NCBI GenBank assembly: GCA_910587155.1
Contig: CAJULA010000042.1
Location: 1 to 18,192 of the forward strand
Origin: an uncultured Lachnospiraceae bacterium
GTDB taxonomy: Bacteria > Bacillota > Clostridia > Lachnospirales > Lachnospiraceae
Direction: 5' to 3'
Length of the DNA stretch: 18,192 nucleotides
Shown: positions 6,896 through 14,092 of the stretch, piece by piece
Position numbering within the stretch: the stretch's first letter is position 1
Layout: every line of letters starts with the position of its first letter
Notes under the pieces: generated by a model
Databases searched by the model: none
What the model was told of the DNA's origin: nothing
What the model saw: only the letters and a program-made list of their open reading frames with translations
Translations under genes and position numbers: made by a program

Positions 6896-7594
6896 ATGTA
6901 TCCCCTCACCGAAGAACTTCTCCATTTCGGCCTCACCAGGCAGGAGGCCAACCTGTATCTGACCCTGCTTACCCATGGCGAGCTGACCGGCTATGAAGCC
7001 GCCAAACTGACCGGTATTTCACGTTCTAATACGTACAATGCTCTGGCCGGACTGGTGGAAAAGGGCGCCGCCTGGGTTATGGAAGAAAATGTGACCCGTT
7101 ACAGCGCCGTCCCTTTTGAAGAATTCAGCGGCAACGTCATCCGCCGTCTGCAGCAAAAAAAAGAAGAACTGCTGCCCCGCCTGCCCCGGCGCCAGGCAGA
7201 TATACAGGGCTATCTCACCATACGGGGCACAAGGCAGATCATGGATAAGCTGATCAGCCTGATCCTGGAAACCGGGCAGCGGCTGTATATTTCCGTGCCG
7301 TCCGCCATTCTCACCCAGGTACTCCCACTCCTGAAGAAACAGGTAGAGGCAGGAAAGAAGGTGGTCATTCTCTCCCACATCCCCCACCCGCTGGAAGGGG
7401 CCGTTTCTTATGTAACCGGCAGAGAAGAGGATCAGATCCGTCTGATCGTCGATTCTGTCAAAGTACTGACAGGCAGAATTTCCGATGGTGAAAATTCCGC
7501 CTGCCTCTTTTCCCAGAACCGCAATCTGGTCGATATATTCAAAGAAATGCTGAAAAATGAGATTATGCTTATTGAGATGGGAAAAATGGTTTGA
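6896..7594 (+). CDS. TrmB-family transcriptional regulator
   Basis: 232 residues. An N-terminal winged helix (about residues 9-70) reads 'FGLTRQEANLYLTLL', then 'AAKLTGISRSNTYNALAGLVEKG', the standard TrmB pattern in which the recognition helix is SRSNTYNAL. A short charged helix (85-100) leads into a C-terminal regulatory region (105-232) with 'RLYISVP' and 'KKVVILSH', resembling the phospholipase-D-like sensor part of TrmB proteins. In archaea and some Clostridia such proteins bind sugars or other small ligands; the ligand here is unknown. AGGAAAGGA lies 8 bases before ATG. Divergent from the decarboxylase gene, which may be a target. The 3' end overlaps the opposite-strand GTPase gene by 26 bp. 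Confidence 0.8.
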   Translation: MYPLTEELLHFGLTRQEANLYLTLLTHGELTGYEAAKLTGISRSNTYNALAGLVEKGAAWVMEENVTRYSAVPFEEFSGNVIRRLQQKKEELLPRLPRRQADIQGYLTIRGTRQIMDKLISLILETGQRLYISVPSAILTQVLPLLKKQVEAGKKVVILSHIPHPLEGAVSYVTGREEDQIRLIVDSVKVLTGRISDGENSACLFSQNRNLVDIFKEMLKNEIMLIEMGKMV

Positions 7595-10274
7595 ATTCCA
7601 TATCCCCCAGATAAACCCGCCCGCTCTCCTGCTTTGCCTCATATTCCCGCAAAATATGGGCATTGGCCCGGCCAATCTCCGCTTCCAGTTCTCTGGCAGA
7701 AATAAGGTGACAGCCCGCACCTCTGATGATGATCTGTTCCAGGCCATCAGAGGTGGCCACACTGATCTGATAGTGTGAAGCATGCTCATGGGCAAATTTT
7801 TCAATAAACCGGTCCGCCGTTTCCGCCTCTTTCGTGTAGACCACATGGATATTGTGGTAATCCGCCATCTCCTCCGCATGCCCCTCCAGACGATACGCGT
7901 CAAATACCGCAATCAGTTCACAGCCCCGGATGCCCTGATAATTACACAGAATATCCAGCAGTCTGCCTCTGGCGCCATCCAGATTTACCTCTGCCAGCTC
8001 CTTCAGTTCCTTCCATGCAAATATGATATTATACCCGTCCACCAGAAGATATTCCGGCTTTTTCACCTGCGGCTGATATGTCCTGGAACGTGAGGGCAGG
8101 GAGGCATTCTCTCTCTGCGCCTGCCGGCGTTTTGCCGAAATACCCTTACGGGATACGGGACTGTCCCTGCGATTGGCATAGGCAGTCTTATTTAAAATAG
8201 CGTCGATTTCTTCCGTGCCAATGGTCAACGCCTGCATGCCGCATCCCGCCTCTGACGCCCGCCGGAGAATCTCACCGTCCGACAGCTCTTCACCCTTTGC
8301 CAGAATCGAAGGCAGGTGCATATAGTTGCGGACTTCGTCCCAGGGCACCACAAAACCGGCGCCGTGGGCGCAAAATACGGAGGAAGAAGGATTTCTCACA
8401 TCCCGCTCCGGATCATAGTCTTTTTGCGCCAGCACTTCCTCCGTATTGTGACAGGGGCCGTATCCTTTCAGTGTACAGGACAGCCGCCCCAGCCCTTTGG
8501 TATAGGCAGTCACCTCCTTCTGGTAAGACTGCAGGCAGACAGCCGGCGCACTGCCGCGGATTATCGTCATCTCCCCGGCCATCTGCGGCTGAAAGGCTTT
8601 CGCACAAAGCATATCCAGATCCGTCATGGCCCGGCCGGTCAGCCCCACCGGCACTTCCAGCGCAAAATCATAATACGGTTCCAGCAGCACAGACTCTGTC
8701 TGCATCAGCCCCTGCCGCACGGCCCGGTAGGTAGCCTGCCGGAAATCGCCCCCTTCCGTATGTTTGGTATGAGCCTTTCCTGACATCAGTGTCACCTTTA
8801 CATCCGTCAGCGCCGCACCTGTCAGTACACCCCGGTGCTCCCGCTCCCGCAGATGGGTCAGCACCAGCCGCTGCCAGTTCCGGTCCAGCACATCCTCACT
8901 GCATCCGCTGGCATACTGCATCCCGCTGCCCGCATCACCCGGTTCCAGCAAAAGATGCACTTCCGCATAATGGCGCAGCGGCTCAAAATGCCCGACGCCT
9001 TCCACGGCCCCGGCTATCGTTTCCTTATACACGATATTGCCCGGCCCGAAAGAAACCTCCAGGCCAAACCGTTCTCTGATCTGCCGCTGCAGAATCTGTA
9101 GCTGAATTTCCCCCATCAGCCGCAGCTGCAGCTTCTTTCCTTCCTCATCCAATGCAAAGTGCAGTTCCGGCTCCTCTTCCTCCAGTTGCCGGAGCAGCGG
9201 CAATGCCTTCACCAGGTCGCATCCTTCCTCCAAAATCATCTCATAGCTAAGCACCGGCTCCAGTAAAGGCTGCAGAACTCCCTGTTCCCGGCCCAACCCC
9301 ACTCCCGCAGACGTATGCTCCGGCCCGGTCACGGCCGCCACACATCCCGCACCGATCTCTGATGCCGTCTCATACTTTGCCCCGGAGTACAGGCGGATCT
9401 GACTGACTTTTTCCTCCCATGTCCCCTCCGTTGTTTCCACAGACAGCACATCCCGTACCGTCAGTTTCCCGCCGGTTACTTTCAGCCAGGTCAGCCGCTT
9501 CCCCTGTTCATCCCGGCTGATCTTATAGACTCTGGCGCCAAATTCGCGGGGATATTCCTCCCGCCTCTGAACTATGCACAGATCTCTCAGCAGCGCTCCT
9601 ACGCCTTCCCCATGCAGGGCAGAGCCAAAATAACAGGGAAACAGCCTGCGCTCCCGGACCAGCTTTCCTGTCATCTCCTCCGGCACACGGCCCGTTTCCA
9701 GATACAATTCCAGCGCCGCCTCTCCGCACATGGCAATCTGTTCATAAAAGGCCTTCGTCCCCTTTTCCTCTTTGGAAAAATCCACACAGCCGTCGCTAAG
9801 CTCTCCCTGTAACTGCGACAACAGCTCCGCCTTCTTTTCGGCGTTTTCGAGACGGTCCATCTTATTGACAAAAATCATGACAGGGATGTCATATCTTTGC
9901 AGCAGCTTCCACAGTGTGCGGGTATGGGCCTGGATTCCCTCCACAGCGCTCAGCACCAGAACCGCCCCGTCCAATACCTGCAGAGTGCGTTCCATCTCCG
10001 CCGAAAAATCCACATGTCCCGGCGTATCCATCAATATCACATCCGCTTCTTCCCCCCTGAGCATCGCCTGCTTGGAAAAAACTGTGATCCCGCGCTCTTT
10101 TTCCACCGCATACGTATCCAGAAAGGCATCCCCCTTATCCACCCGGCCCCGCTCCCGCAAGGCGCCACTTTCAAACAGAAGGCTCTCCGACAGCGTAGTC
10201 TTGCCCGCATCCACATGGGCCAGCAGCCCCAGACAAATATGTTTTTTCACCTTTTCCGATTCCTGTTCGCCCAT
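7569..10274 (-). CDS. TetM/EF-G-like ribosomal GTPase fused to a YacP/Rae1-type NYN nuclease
   Basis: 901 residues against about 640 for Tet(M). Residues 1-650 are a complete EF-G/TetM-like factor: G1 AHVDAGKTT (19-27), RGIT (61-64), DTPGH (83-87), NKMD (137-140), GSAL (217-220), then domains II-V. The domain IV tip, which in Tet(M) carries the tetracycline-evicting YSPVS loop, reads HTKHTEGGDFR here (502-512), so classical tetracycline resistance is doubtful. After a charged linker (about 650-738), residues 740-885 match B. subtilis YacP (Rae1), a ribosome-dependent mRNA endonuclease: VDGYN (Asp746), VFDAYR (Asp792), KEAETADRFIEK (Asp821), ATSDGLEQ (Asp843). All the acidic positions are kept. 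Role inferred: A-site-targeted mRNA cleavage or ribosome rescue. AAAGGAG lies 8 bases before the ATG; the gene starts 47 bp after the histidine phosphatase. Confidence 0.9.
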   Translation of the reverse strand: MGEQESEKVKKHICLGLLAHVDAGKTTLSESLLFESGALRERGRVDKGDAFLDTYAVEKERGITVFSKQAMLRGEEADVILMDTPGHVDFSAEMERTLQVLDGAVLVLSAVEGIQAHTRTLWKLLQRYDIPVMIFVNKMDRLENAEKKAELLSQLQGELSDGCVDFSKEEKGTKAFYEQIAMCGEAALELYLETGRVPEEMTGKLVRERRLFPCYFGSALHGEGVGALLRDLCIVQRREEYPREFGARVYKISRDEQGKRLTWLKVTGGKLTVRDVLSVETTEGTWEEKVSQIRLYSGAKYETASEIGAGCVAAVTGPEHTSAGVGLGREQGVLQPLLEPVLSYEMILEEGCDLVKALPLLRQLEEEEPELHFALDEEGKKLQLRLMGEIQLQILQRQIRERFGLEVSFGPGNIVYKETIAGAVEGVGHFEPLRHYAEVHLLLEPGDAGSGMQYASGCSEDVLDRNWQRLVLTHLREREHRGVLTGAALTDVKVTLMSGKAHTKHTEGGDFRQATYRAVRQGLMQTESVLLEPYYDFALEVPVGLTGRAMTDLDMLCAKAFQPQMAGEMTIIRGSAPAVCLQSYQKEVTAYTKGLGRLSCTLKGYGPCHNTEEVLAQKDYDPERDVRNPSSSVFCAHGAGFVVPWDEVRNYMHLPSILAKGEELSDGEILRRASEAGCGMQALTIGTEEIDAILNKTAYANRRDSPVSRKGISAKRRQAQRENASLPSRSRTYQPQVKKPEYLLVDGYNIIFAWKELKELAEVNLDGARGRLLDILCNYQGIRGCELIAVFDAYRLEGHAEEMADYHNIHVVYTKEAETADRFIEKFAHEHASHYQISVATSDGLEQIIIRGAGCHLISARELEAEIGRANAHILREYEAKQESGRVYLGDMEFKPFFPSQ

Positions 10275-10321
10275 AAAAGCGACTCCTTTCGTGGTTACCT
10301 GCCCGGTAAATGATATTTCTT

Positions 10322-11044
10322 TTATTTCTGAAAAACCTCAGCAAAATATCCCCGTCCGGATATCGGTTCCCCGCCTTCCTGCAGATGACGCACATCGCCC
10401 ATTCCCTGGCAACGGAACGCGCCGATCCCCCGCTCCACTTCCTCGCTGCTCACTACCGTCACCGACGTGGGCGGCAGGAAGATCCCATGGATCAGTGCCG
10501 GAAACGGGATATCCAGCAGATGGGACAGCATGACAAAGGTAATCGCCATATGACACACAAAAACAATCGTCTTATCACTTCCCGGCTCCATCCGATAATA
10601 CCCCTGTTCCCTGTGACACCCATGTCCCGCTAAAAGCTCGTCCAGCTTTTCACAAGTCTCAAAATAGACCTCTTTCACAGACGGCAGATCACCGCTCTTT
10701 TCCATGATTTTTGTATCATACCACTTCTCTCTGTCGTAGAGCCCGGGTGCCTTTGCCCGAAGTGTCGGCAGTAAATCCCACGGAAGACCGTCTCCCCTGC
10801 CGTACTTCCCATCAATTTTGGCCCGGTATTCCTGCAGCCAGTCCAATACGATCCCTTCTCTTCCAAGCGCCGCCTCCACCGGCTGCGCCGTCTTCCTCGC
10901 TCTGCCCAGGCAGGACACATACAGTGCGTCCACATCCCAGTCCTTTACCCGCTCTCCCAGAAGCGCCGCTTCCCGCAACCCCTTCTCTGTCAGCGTATCA
11001 TGCTCATAATCAGGATCTCCATGCCTGATAAATATCAGTCTCAT
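10322..11044 (-). CDS. Histidine phosphatase (phosphoglycerate mutase-like)
   Basis: 240 residues from ATG 11044. The RHG motif is at residues 7-9 (catalytic His8), the second phosphate-binding arginine in 'LGRARKTA' (Arg48), and the second histidine in 'VFVCHMAITF' (His165), so all core residues of the branch are present. The substrate cannot be read from the sequence; members act on sugar phosphates, nucleotides or protein phosphates. A longer frame reaches TTG 11089 but that codon overlaps the -10 element of the promoter, so the ATG at 11044, with AAAGGA 12 bases upstream, is the start. It is the first gene of an operon with the GTPase-nuclease fusion, 47 bp apart. Confidence 0.85.
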   Translation of the reverse strand: MRLIFIRHGDPDYEHDTLTEKGLREAALLGERVKDWDVDALYVSCLGRARKTAQPVEAALGREGIVLDWLQEYRAKIDGKYGRGDGLPWDLLPTLRAKAPGLYDREKWYDTKIMEKSGDLPSVKEVYFETCEKLDELLAGHGCHREQGYYRMEPGSDKTIVFVCHMAITFVMLSHLLDIPFPALIHGIFLPPTSVTVVSSEEVERGIGAFRCQGMGDVRHLQEGGEPISGRGYFAEVFQK

Positions 11045-11088
11045 TGATTGATTCCGTCCTTTCCAAAAATATGGCTTCCATTTACCCA

Positions 11089-11116
11089 ATTCTAAACATC
11101 AGAGACATTTTGTAAA
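11089..11116 (-). promoter_or_regulatory. Promoter of the phosphatase / GTPase-nuclease operon
   Basis: Minus strand: TTTACA (11111-11116), 16-base spacer, TAGAAT (11089-11094). Transcription would begin near 11082, giving a leader of about 38 bases. No second promoter is evident in the 47 bp before the GTPase gene, so both genes are probably transcribed from here. Confidence 0.65.
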
Positions 11117-11226
11117 GGACTTTGCGGCCAAATTCATAAAAAATTTACATTTCCTCGGCAAAGATAAAAAAACTTTCCCTGCTGCTTTCACCACTGCCAG
11201 ACACTGCACGCTTTTATCCGCTCAGC

Positions 11227-11664
11227 TTACTTCACTTTGTCTCCACCCTCCTTATAGAGTCCCGCGTACTCTCCGTCAGAAATTTCAAGGTATGCCGGAT
11301 CCCCCGGATAATACACAATCATTGTTCCATCGTCGCAGGTGTAAATCTTCCAGTTATTTTCCTGCTGGCAACGATCAGCCATAGTATCATACAGAGAAAG
11401 ACCGTCTACGGCAAATTGCAGCATGCCATCATCATCGAAAAACACTTCCAGCCTTCTCCCCGCATCATCCGTATAGACATTCCCCTTTTTGTACCAGTCA
11501 TCGTCCGCACCATCCGCCTGCACCTCATTGAGATCCTCACCTGATTCCACATTCTCCGGGCTATCCGGCACACCATTGCGTGTTTCCGTTACCAAAGCGG
11601 CATTGCTTTCCTCTGTTTTTCCCGTCTCTGCCATAAATGCAACCCCTTTTGCATGAAACGACAT
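11227..11664 (-). CDS. Small acidic protein of unknown function
   Basis: 145 residues; no family recognised. Residues 1-55 are polar and acidic with no signal peptide or membrane segment. Residues 56-140 look like a compact beta-rich domain with repeated aromatic/Asp patterns ('DWYKKGNVYTDDAGRRLEVF', 'NNWKIYTCDDGTMIVYYPGD', 'DGEYAGLY'), a style often seen in secreted lipoproteins of Clostridia, so a lost signal peptide is possible. Two starts compete: ATG 11664 with GAGGG very close, and ATG 11634 (MAETGK) with AAGGGG 8 bases upstream. It stands alone. The 182 bp downstream hold a T-run and the promoter of the phosphatase operon but no convincing terminator. Confidence 0.6.
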   Translation of the reverse strand: MSFHAKGVAFMAETGKTEESNAALVTETRNGVPDSPENVESGEDLNEVQADGADDDWYKKGNVYTDDAGRRLEVFFDDDGMLQFAVDGLSLYDTMADRCQQENNWKIYTCDDGTMIVYYPGDPAYLEISDGEYAGLYKEGGDKVK

Positions 11665-11807
11665 TTTCCCTCTTTTTTTGATCCCTGTTTCCCAAAACCA
11701 GCAATTCTGTGTCCTTTCATGTAAATTACCTGTCCTTTGTTCTTTGACTGCTGTATGCTGTATTATATGGAAACGACTGATACAGCGCGATATATGGAGT
11801 GAGCAAA

Positions 11808-11918
11808 ATGCGGATACCGATCTGTGACGACGATGCCTTGATGCTCAGACAACTGCAAAGCTTTATAACAAGTTTTTTTGAAACAGGAATAACAGCATGT
11901 CAGCACATCCGGAAATGA
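11808..11918 (+). pseudogene. Truncated response-regulator receiver (LytTR/AgrA type)
   Basis: A 36-codon frame reads MRIPICDDDALMLRQLQ and on to SFFETG, then stops at TGA 11916-11918. The opening is the first beta-strand and acidic pocket (IxICDDD) plus helix 1 of a LytTR-family response regulator; the phosphorylated aspartate and everything after it are missing. It is preceded by GGAGTGAG close to the ATG and by a possible TATTAT -10 near 11760. Probably a deletion remnant. The nucleotidyltransferase starts 13 bp after the stop, so translation of this stub may still influence it. Confidence 0.6.
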
Positions 11919-11931
11919 TGGAGGAAAAAAT

Positions 11932-12720
11932 ATGTATTTCAAATTATTATGGAATGCGCTTGCCGCACTCCCGGAGGTAGAAGCGATTGCACTCGGCGGA
12001 TCAAGAGCCGGTACGGACTATGATGAGAAGTCGGATTATGATTTATACATTTACTGCACCGGCATACCATCTGAGAATATGCGGAAATATATTCTGGAAA
12101 AATCCTGCCAATATACGGAGATTGGAAATTCTTTTTGGGAGCCGGAAGATGACTGCACACTGAAAGACGGGACAGACATTGATATCCTGTATAGGAATAT
12201 CGGGAATTTTTCCCGCACAATCCATGCCGTCGTGGAAGAACATACTGCATACAACGGTTATACAACCTGTATGTGGCATAATCTTTTGCACTGCAGGATT
12301 CTCTGCGATAAAAACGGGGAACTGGAAAGCTTACAAAACAAATATCGGATTCCCTATCCGGATGAATTAAGGGACAATATTATCACTAAAAATATGCGCC
12401 TGCTGACAGGGAATCTTCCCTCTTATGACGCACAGATAAAAAAAGCTTTCAGCCGTAAAGATATGGTAAGCGTAAACCACAGGACAGCTGCTTTTCTGGA
12501 ATCGTATTTTGATATTATCTTTGCGCTGAACAAACTGACGCACCCCGGTGAAAAAAGAATGGTTCCGTACGCAAAAGAAAACGCGAAGATTCTTCCCGCT
12601 GATTTTGAAGATAATCTGAATAAACTATTGCAAAACCTGTTTATAGATTCAGATAAAGCAGTACAGACTCTTGAGGAAATGATCACTGCTTTAAAAAATA
12701 TCATAACTCAGGCGGAATAA
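11932..12720 (+). CDS. Nucleotidyltransferase-fold protein (DUF4037-like)
   Basis: 262 residues. The polymerase-beta nucleotidyltransferase signature is complete: GGSRAG (22-27), SDYDLYIY with Asp35 and Asp37 as metal ligands, and a third acidic strand TDIDILYR (Asp84). The C-terminal half is helical ('TAAFLESYFDIIFALNKLTHPGEKR'), as in DUF4037 and aminoglycoside adenylyltransferase-like proteins. It should transfer a nucleotide to a small molecule or protein; the acceptor is unknown and resistance cannot be claimed. GGAGGA lies 6 bases before ATG. It is AT-richer than the genes around it and sits directly behind a broken regulator gene, which suggests that this small region was acquired or rearranged. 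Confidence 0.8.
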   Translation: MYFKLLWNALAALPEVEAIALGGSRAGTDYDEKSDYDLYIYCTGIPSENMRKYILEKSCQYTEIGNSFWEPEDDCTLKDGTDIDILYRNIGNFSRTIHAVVEEHTAYNGYTTCMWHNLLHCRILCDKNGELESLQNKYRIPYPDELRDNIITKNMRLLTGNLPSYDAQIKKAFSRKDMVSVNHRTAAFLESYFDIIFALNKLTHPGEKRMVPYAKENAKILPADFEDNLNKLLQNLFIDSDKAVQTLEEMITALKNIITQAE

Positions 12721-12735
12721 TATGCTTTGCATATT
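12719..12735 (+). terminator. Weak hairpin after the nucleotidyltransferase
   Basis: AATATGC (12719-12725) and GCATATT (12729-12735) form a perfect 7-bp inverted repeat around TTT, overlapping the stop codon. It is AT-rich with no T tract, so termination is uncertain. Confidence 0.3.
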
Positions 12736-12775
12736 CTATTGAAACCAAGCATTCGCGTAAAATCTGAAAAAAGTA

Positions 12776-12835
12776 TTGACGTATTCATACTATCGTGATA
12801 GTCTGATAGCAGATAGACTATCGTAGTAGTGCGAA
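12776..12835 (+). promoter_or_regulatory. BlaI-type promoter/operator of the lipoprotein gene
   Basis: TTGACG (12776-12781), 17-base spacer, TAGTCT (12799-12804). A perfect dyad ACTATCGTGATAGT (12789-12802) covers the spacer end and the -10 element. A second, less symmetric element, GACTATCGTAGTAGT (12816-12830), lies 28 bp downstream centre to centre, over the expected start site, and runs into GTAGTAGTGCGAA (12823-12835), which is repeated exactly at the blaI promoter. BlaI/MecI repressors bind dyads built on ACTA/TAGT half-sites in this position, so repression by the adjacent BlaI is the natural reading. Confidence 0.75.
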
Positions 12836-12916
12836 AGTAATGCAAGGTGTACACCCTTACAAAAAACGCGCTTCGGTCCGGCCGGGCTGCGGCGCGGAGA
12901 AAGGATGGATCAGACC

Positions 12917-13609
12917 ATGAAGAGAAAATACGGAAAGGCGGCCGGTGTGATACTGGCCCTTGCCCTGGTATCAGGTATGCTTTCGGCCTGCGGGGCGGCC
13001 GCCGGAACGGAGGCGGCGGAGACAAAAGAAACCGAGACCCCGGCGGACAGTACGGAGACGGCCGGGCTGCCCGAGGCAGGCATGGAGGCTGAAGGAAACG
13101 AGGAGGCGGCCGCGGACGGGCAGACGGACGACGGGAAAGAGCAGGGAACAGACGAGGACGGCGGCATATCCGACGATATTCTGTCGGATCCTACGCTGGG
13201 CGGCATTTTCCAGACCTATACTGTGGATGAGTATGAGGAGATCGTGGAGAATGTGAAAAAATATGCAAGCGACGGCGGCGGTACGGGCGTTAAGAACATG
13301 GAGGCGGATCTGGAAAAGCTGCGGGCGGATAACGGAAAAGGAGAATTTGTCGTCTATAAGCCCGCTTTTGAAGAAACTTACGAAGAAAACGGAGCTTTTG
13401 TTCAAAGTGGTTTCAATCCGGATATTGTGATGGATCCGATGCATGCATACAGAAGCGTGCCGGATCAGCTGACGGCGGAAAATTATGAGAAAGAAATCGC
13501 ATCCGTTACCAAAACATTGGACGAAGCCATTTCCAAAGGGCAACTGACACAGGAACAGAAGGAAATCATTCTGGCCAAAATGAACGACAATCTGGCCGCT
13601 CTGAAATAA
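12917..13609 (+). CDS. Lipoprotein sharing its C-terminal domain with the BlaR1-like sensor
   Basis: 230 residues from ATG 12917. Signal peptide with positively charged start and lipobox LSAC (Cys25). Residues 30-88 are a disordered, acidic Glu/Ala/Gly/Thr linker. Residues 91-230 form a compact domain beginning DPTLGGIFQ, with 'ADNGKGEFVVYKPAFE', 'FNPDIVMDP', 'QLTAENYEKEI' and 'IILAKMNDNLAALK'. The same domain, about 60% identical by hand count, ends the M56 protease encoded downstream. I know no named family for it; the predicted mix is helices around a small sheet. ATG 12905 directly abuts the GGAGAAAGG site, so 12917 is the likelier start. Expression should follow BlaI release. Possible roles: a decoy or ligand-capture protein, an inhibitor, or the effector that mirrors the sensed ligand. 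Confidence 0.85.
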   Translation: MKRKYGKAAGVILALALVSGMLSACGAAAGTEAAETKETETPADSTETAGLPEAGMEAEGNEEAAADGQTDDGKEQGTDEDGGISDDILSDPTLGGIFQTYTVDEYEEIVENVKKYASDGGGTGVKNMEADLEKLRADNGKGEFVVYKPAFEETYEENGAFVQSGFNPDIVMDPMHAYRSVPDQLTAENYEKEIASVTKTLDEAISKGQLTQEQKEIILAKMNDNLAALK

Positions 13610-13643
13610 CCGGCGGCCATTCGACTGCTTTTCCATGTAAAGA

Positions 13644-13704
13644 TTGACAGTATAAGACTATTATGATAGTCTGTAAAGGCAAGAGACGATTGTAGTAGTG
13701 CGAA
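13644..13704 (+). promoter_or_regulatory. BlaI-type promoter/operator of the blaI-blaR1 operon
   Basis: TTGACA (13644-13649), 17-base spacer, TAGTCT (13667-13672). AGACTAT and ATAGTCT (13655-13661, 13666-13672) form a 7-bp dyad with a 4-base centre over the -10. A second element, ACGATTGTAGTAGT (13686-13699), lies 29 bp downstream and leads into GTAGTAGTGCGAA (13692-13704). Layout and bases match the lipoprotein promoter almost exactly, so the repressor should control its own operon too. The promoter begins only 35 bp after the lipoprotein stop; no terminator is visible between them. Confidence 0.75.
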
Positions 13705-13727
13705 TGCAGGAAAGGCGCGTGTTGATC

Positions 13728-14087
13728 ATGGAAGAAAAATTATTTGATTCGGAACGGAAGGTCATGGAAGTGGTGTGGGAACGGGGCGATATTGCCGCCA
13801 GGGAGATCGCTCTGATATTAAATGAGCGGACCGGCTGGAATAAAAATACCACTTATACCGTGATCAAAAAGTGTATCCGAAAAGGATGGATCGAACGGCA
13901 GGAGCCGGGATTTGTATGCAGAGCGATACTGTCCAGAGAGCAGGCAAGAGAAAATGACACGGAAGAATTTGTCAACCGGGTATTCGGCGGCTCCGTTCCC
14001 CTTTTGTTTTCAGCCCTGCTTTCGGGAAAGAAGATGTCGAAAGACGAGATCAGGCGTCTGAGACAGATGATTGATGAAATGGAGTGA
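13728..14087 (+). CDS. blaI: BlaI/MecI-family repressor
   Basis: 119 residues from ATG 13728. Winged helix at residues 5-75: 'LFDSERKVMEVVWERGDIAA' then 'NKNTTYTVIKKCIRKGWIER', with the recognition helix around TTYTVIKK. The C-terminal dimerisation part ends 'MSKDEIRRLRQMIDEME', matching MecI 'LSQDEIEELRNIL'. The Asn-Phe bond cut in staphylococcal BlaI/MecI aligns with Ala96-Leu97 here, so inactivation would need another cut site. Starts at GTG 13719 or TTG 13722 would put the AGGAAAGG site closer to optimal spacing; GTG 13698 lies inside the operator and is unlikely. The stop codon overlaps a GTG of the next gene, and its true ATG follows 5 bp later, so the two are translationally coupled. 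Confidence 0.9.
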   Translation: MEEKLFDSERKVMEVVWERGDIAAREIALILNERTGWNKNTTYTVIKKCIRKGWIERQEPGFVCRAILSREQARENDTEEFVNRVFGGSVPLLFSALLSGKKMSKDEIRRLRQMIDEME

Positions 14088-14092
14088 GCGGA

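Noticed and set aside
7569..10274. Tetracycline-resistance gene call
   Set aside because: The loop that displaces the drug is not conserved and a nuclease domain is attached; resistance cannot be inferred.
11101..11226. Terminator after the small acidic gene
   Set aside because: A run of seven T is present on the minus strand but the bases before it do not form a stable stem.
13191..13540. SVTK in the lipoprotein domain as a penicillin-binding SxxK serine
   Set aside because: The aligned position in the receptor domain is SVTG, no KTG or SxN motif is present and the domain is too small.
12971..13636. 221-codon minus-strand frame over the lipoprotein gene
   Set aside because: Antisense of a gene with signal peptide, operator and paralogue; the residues show no recognisable pattern.
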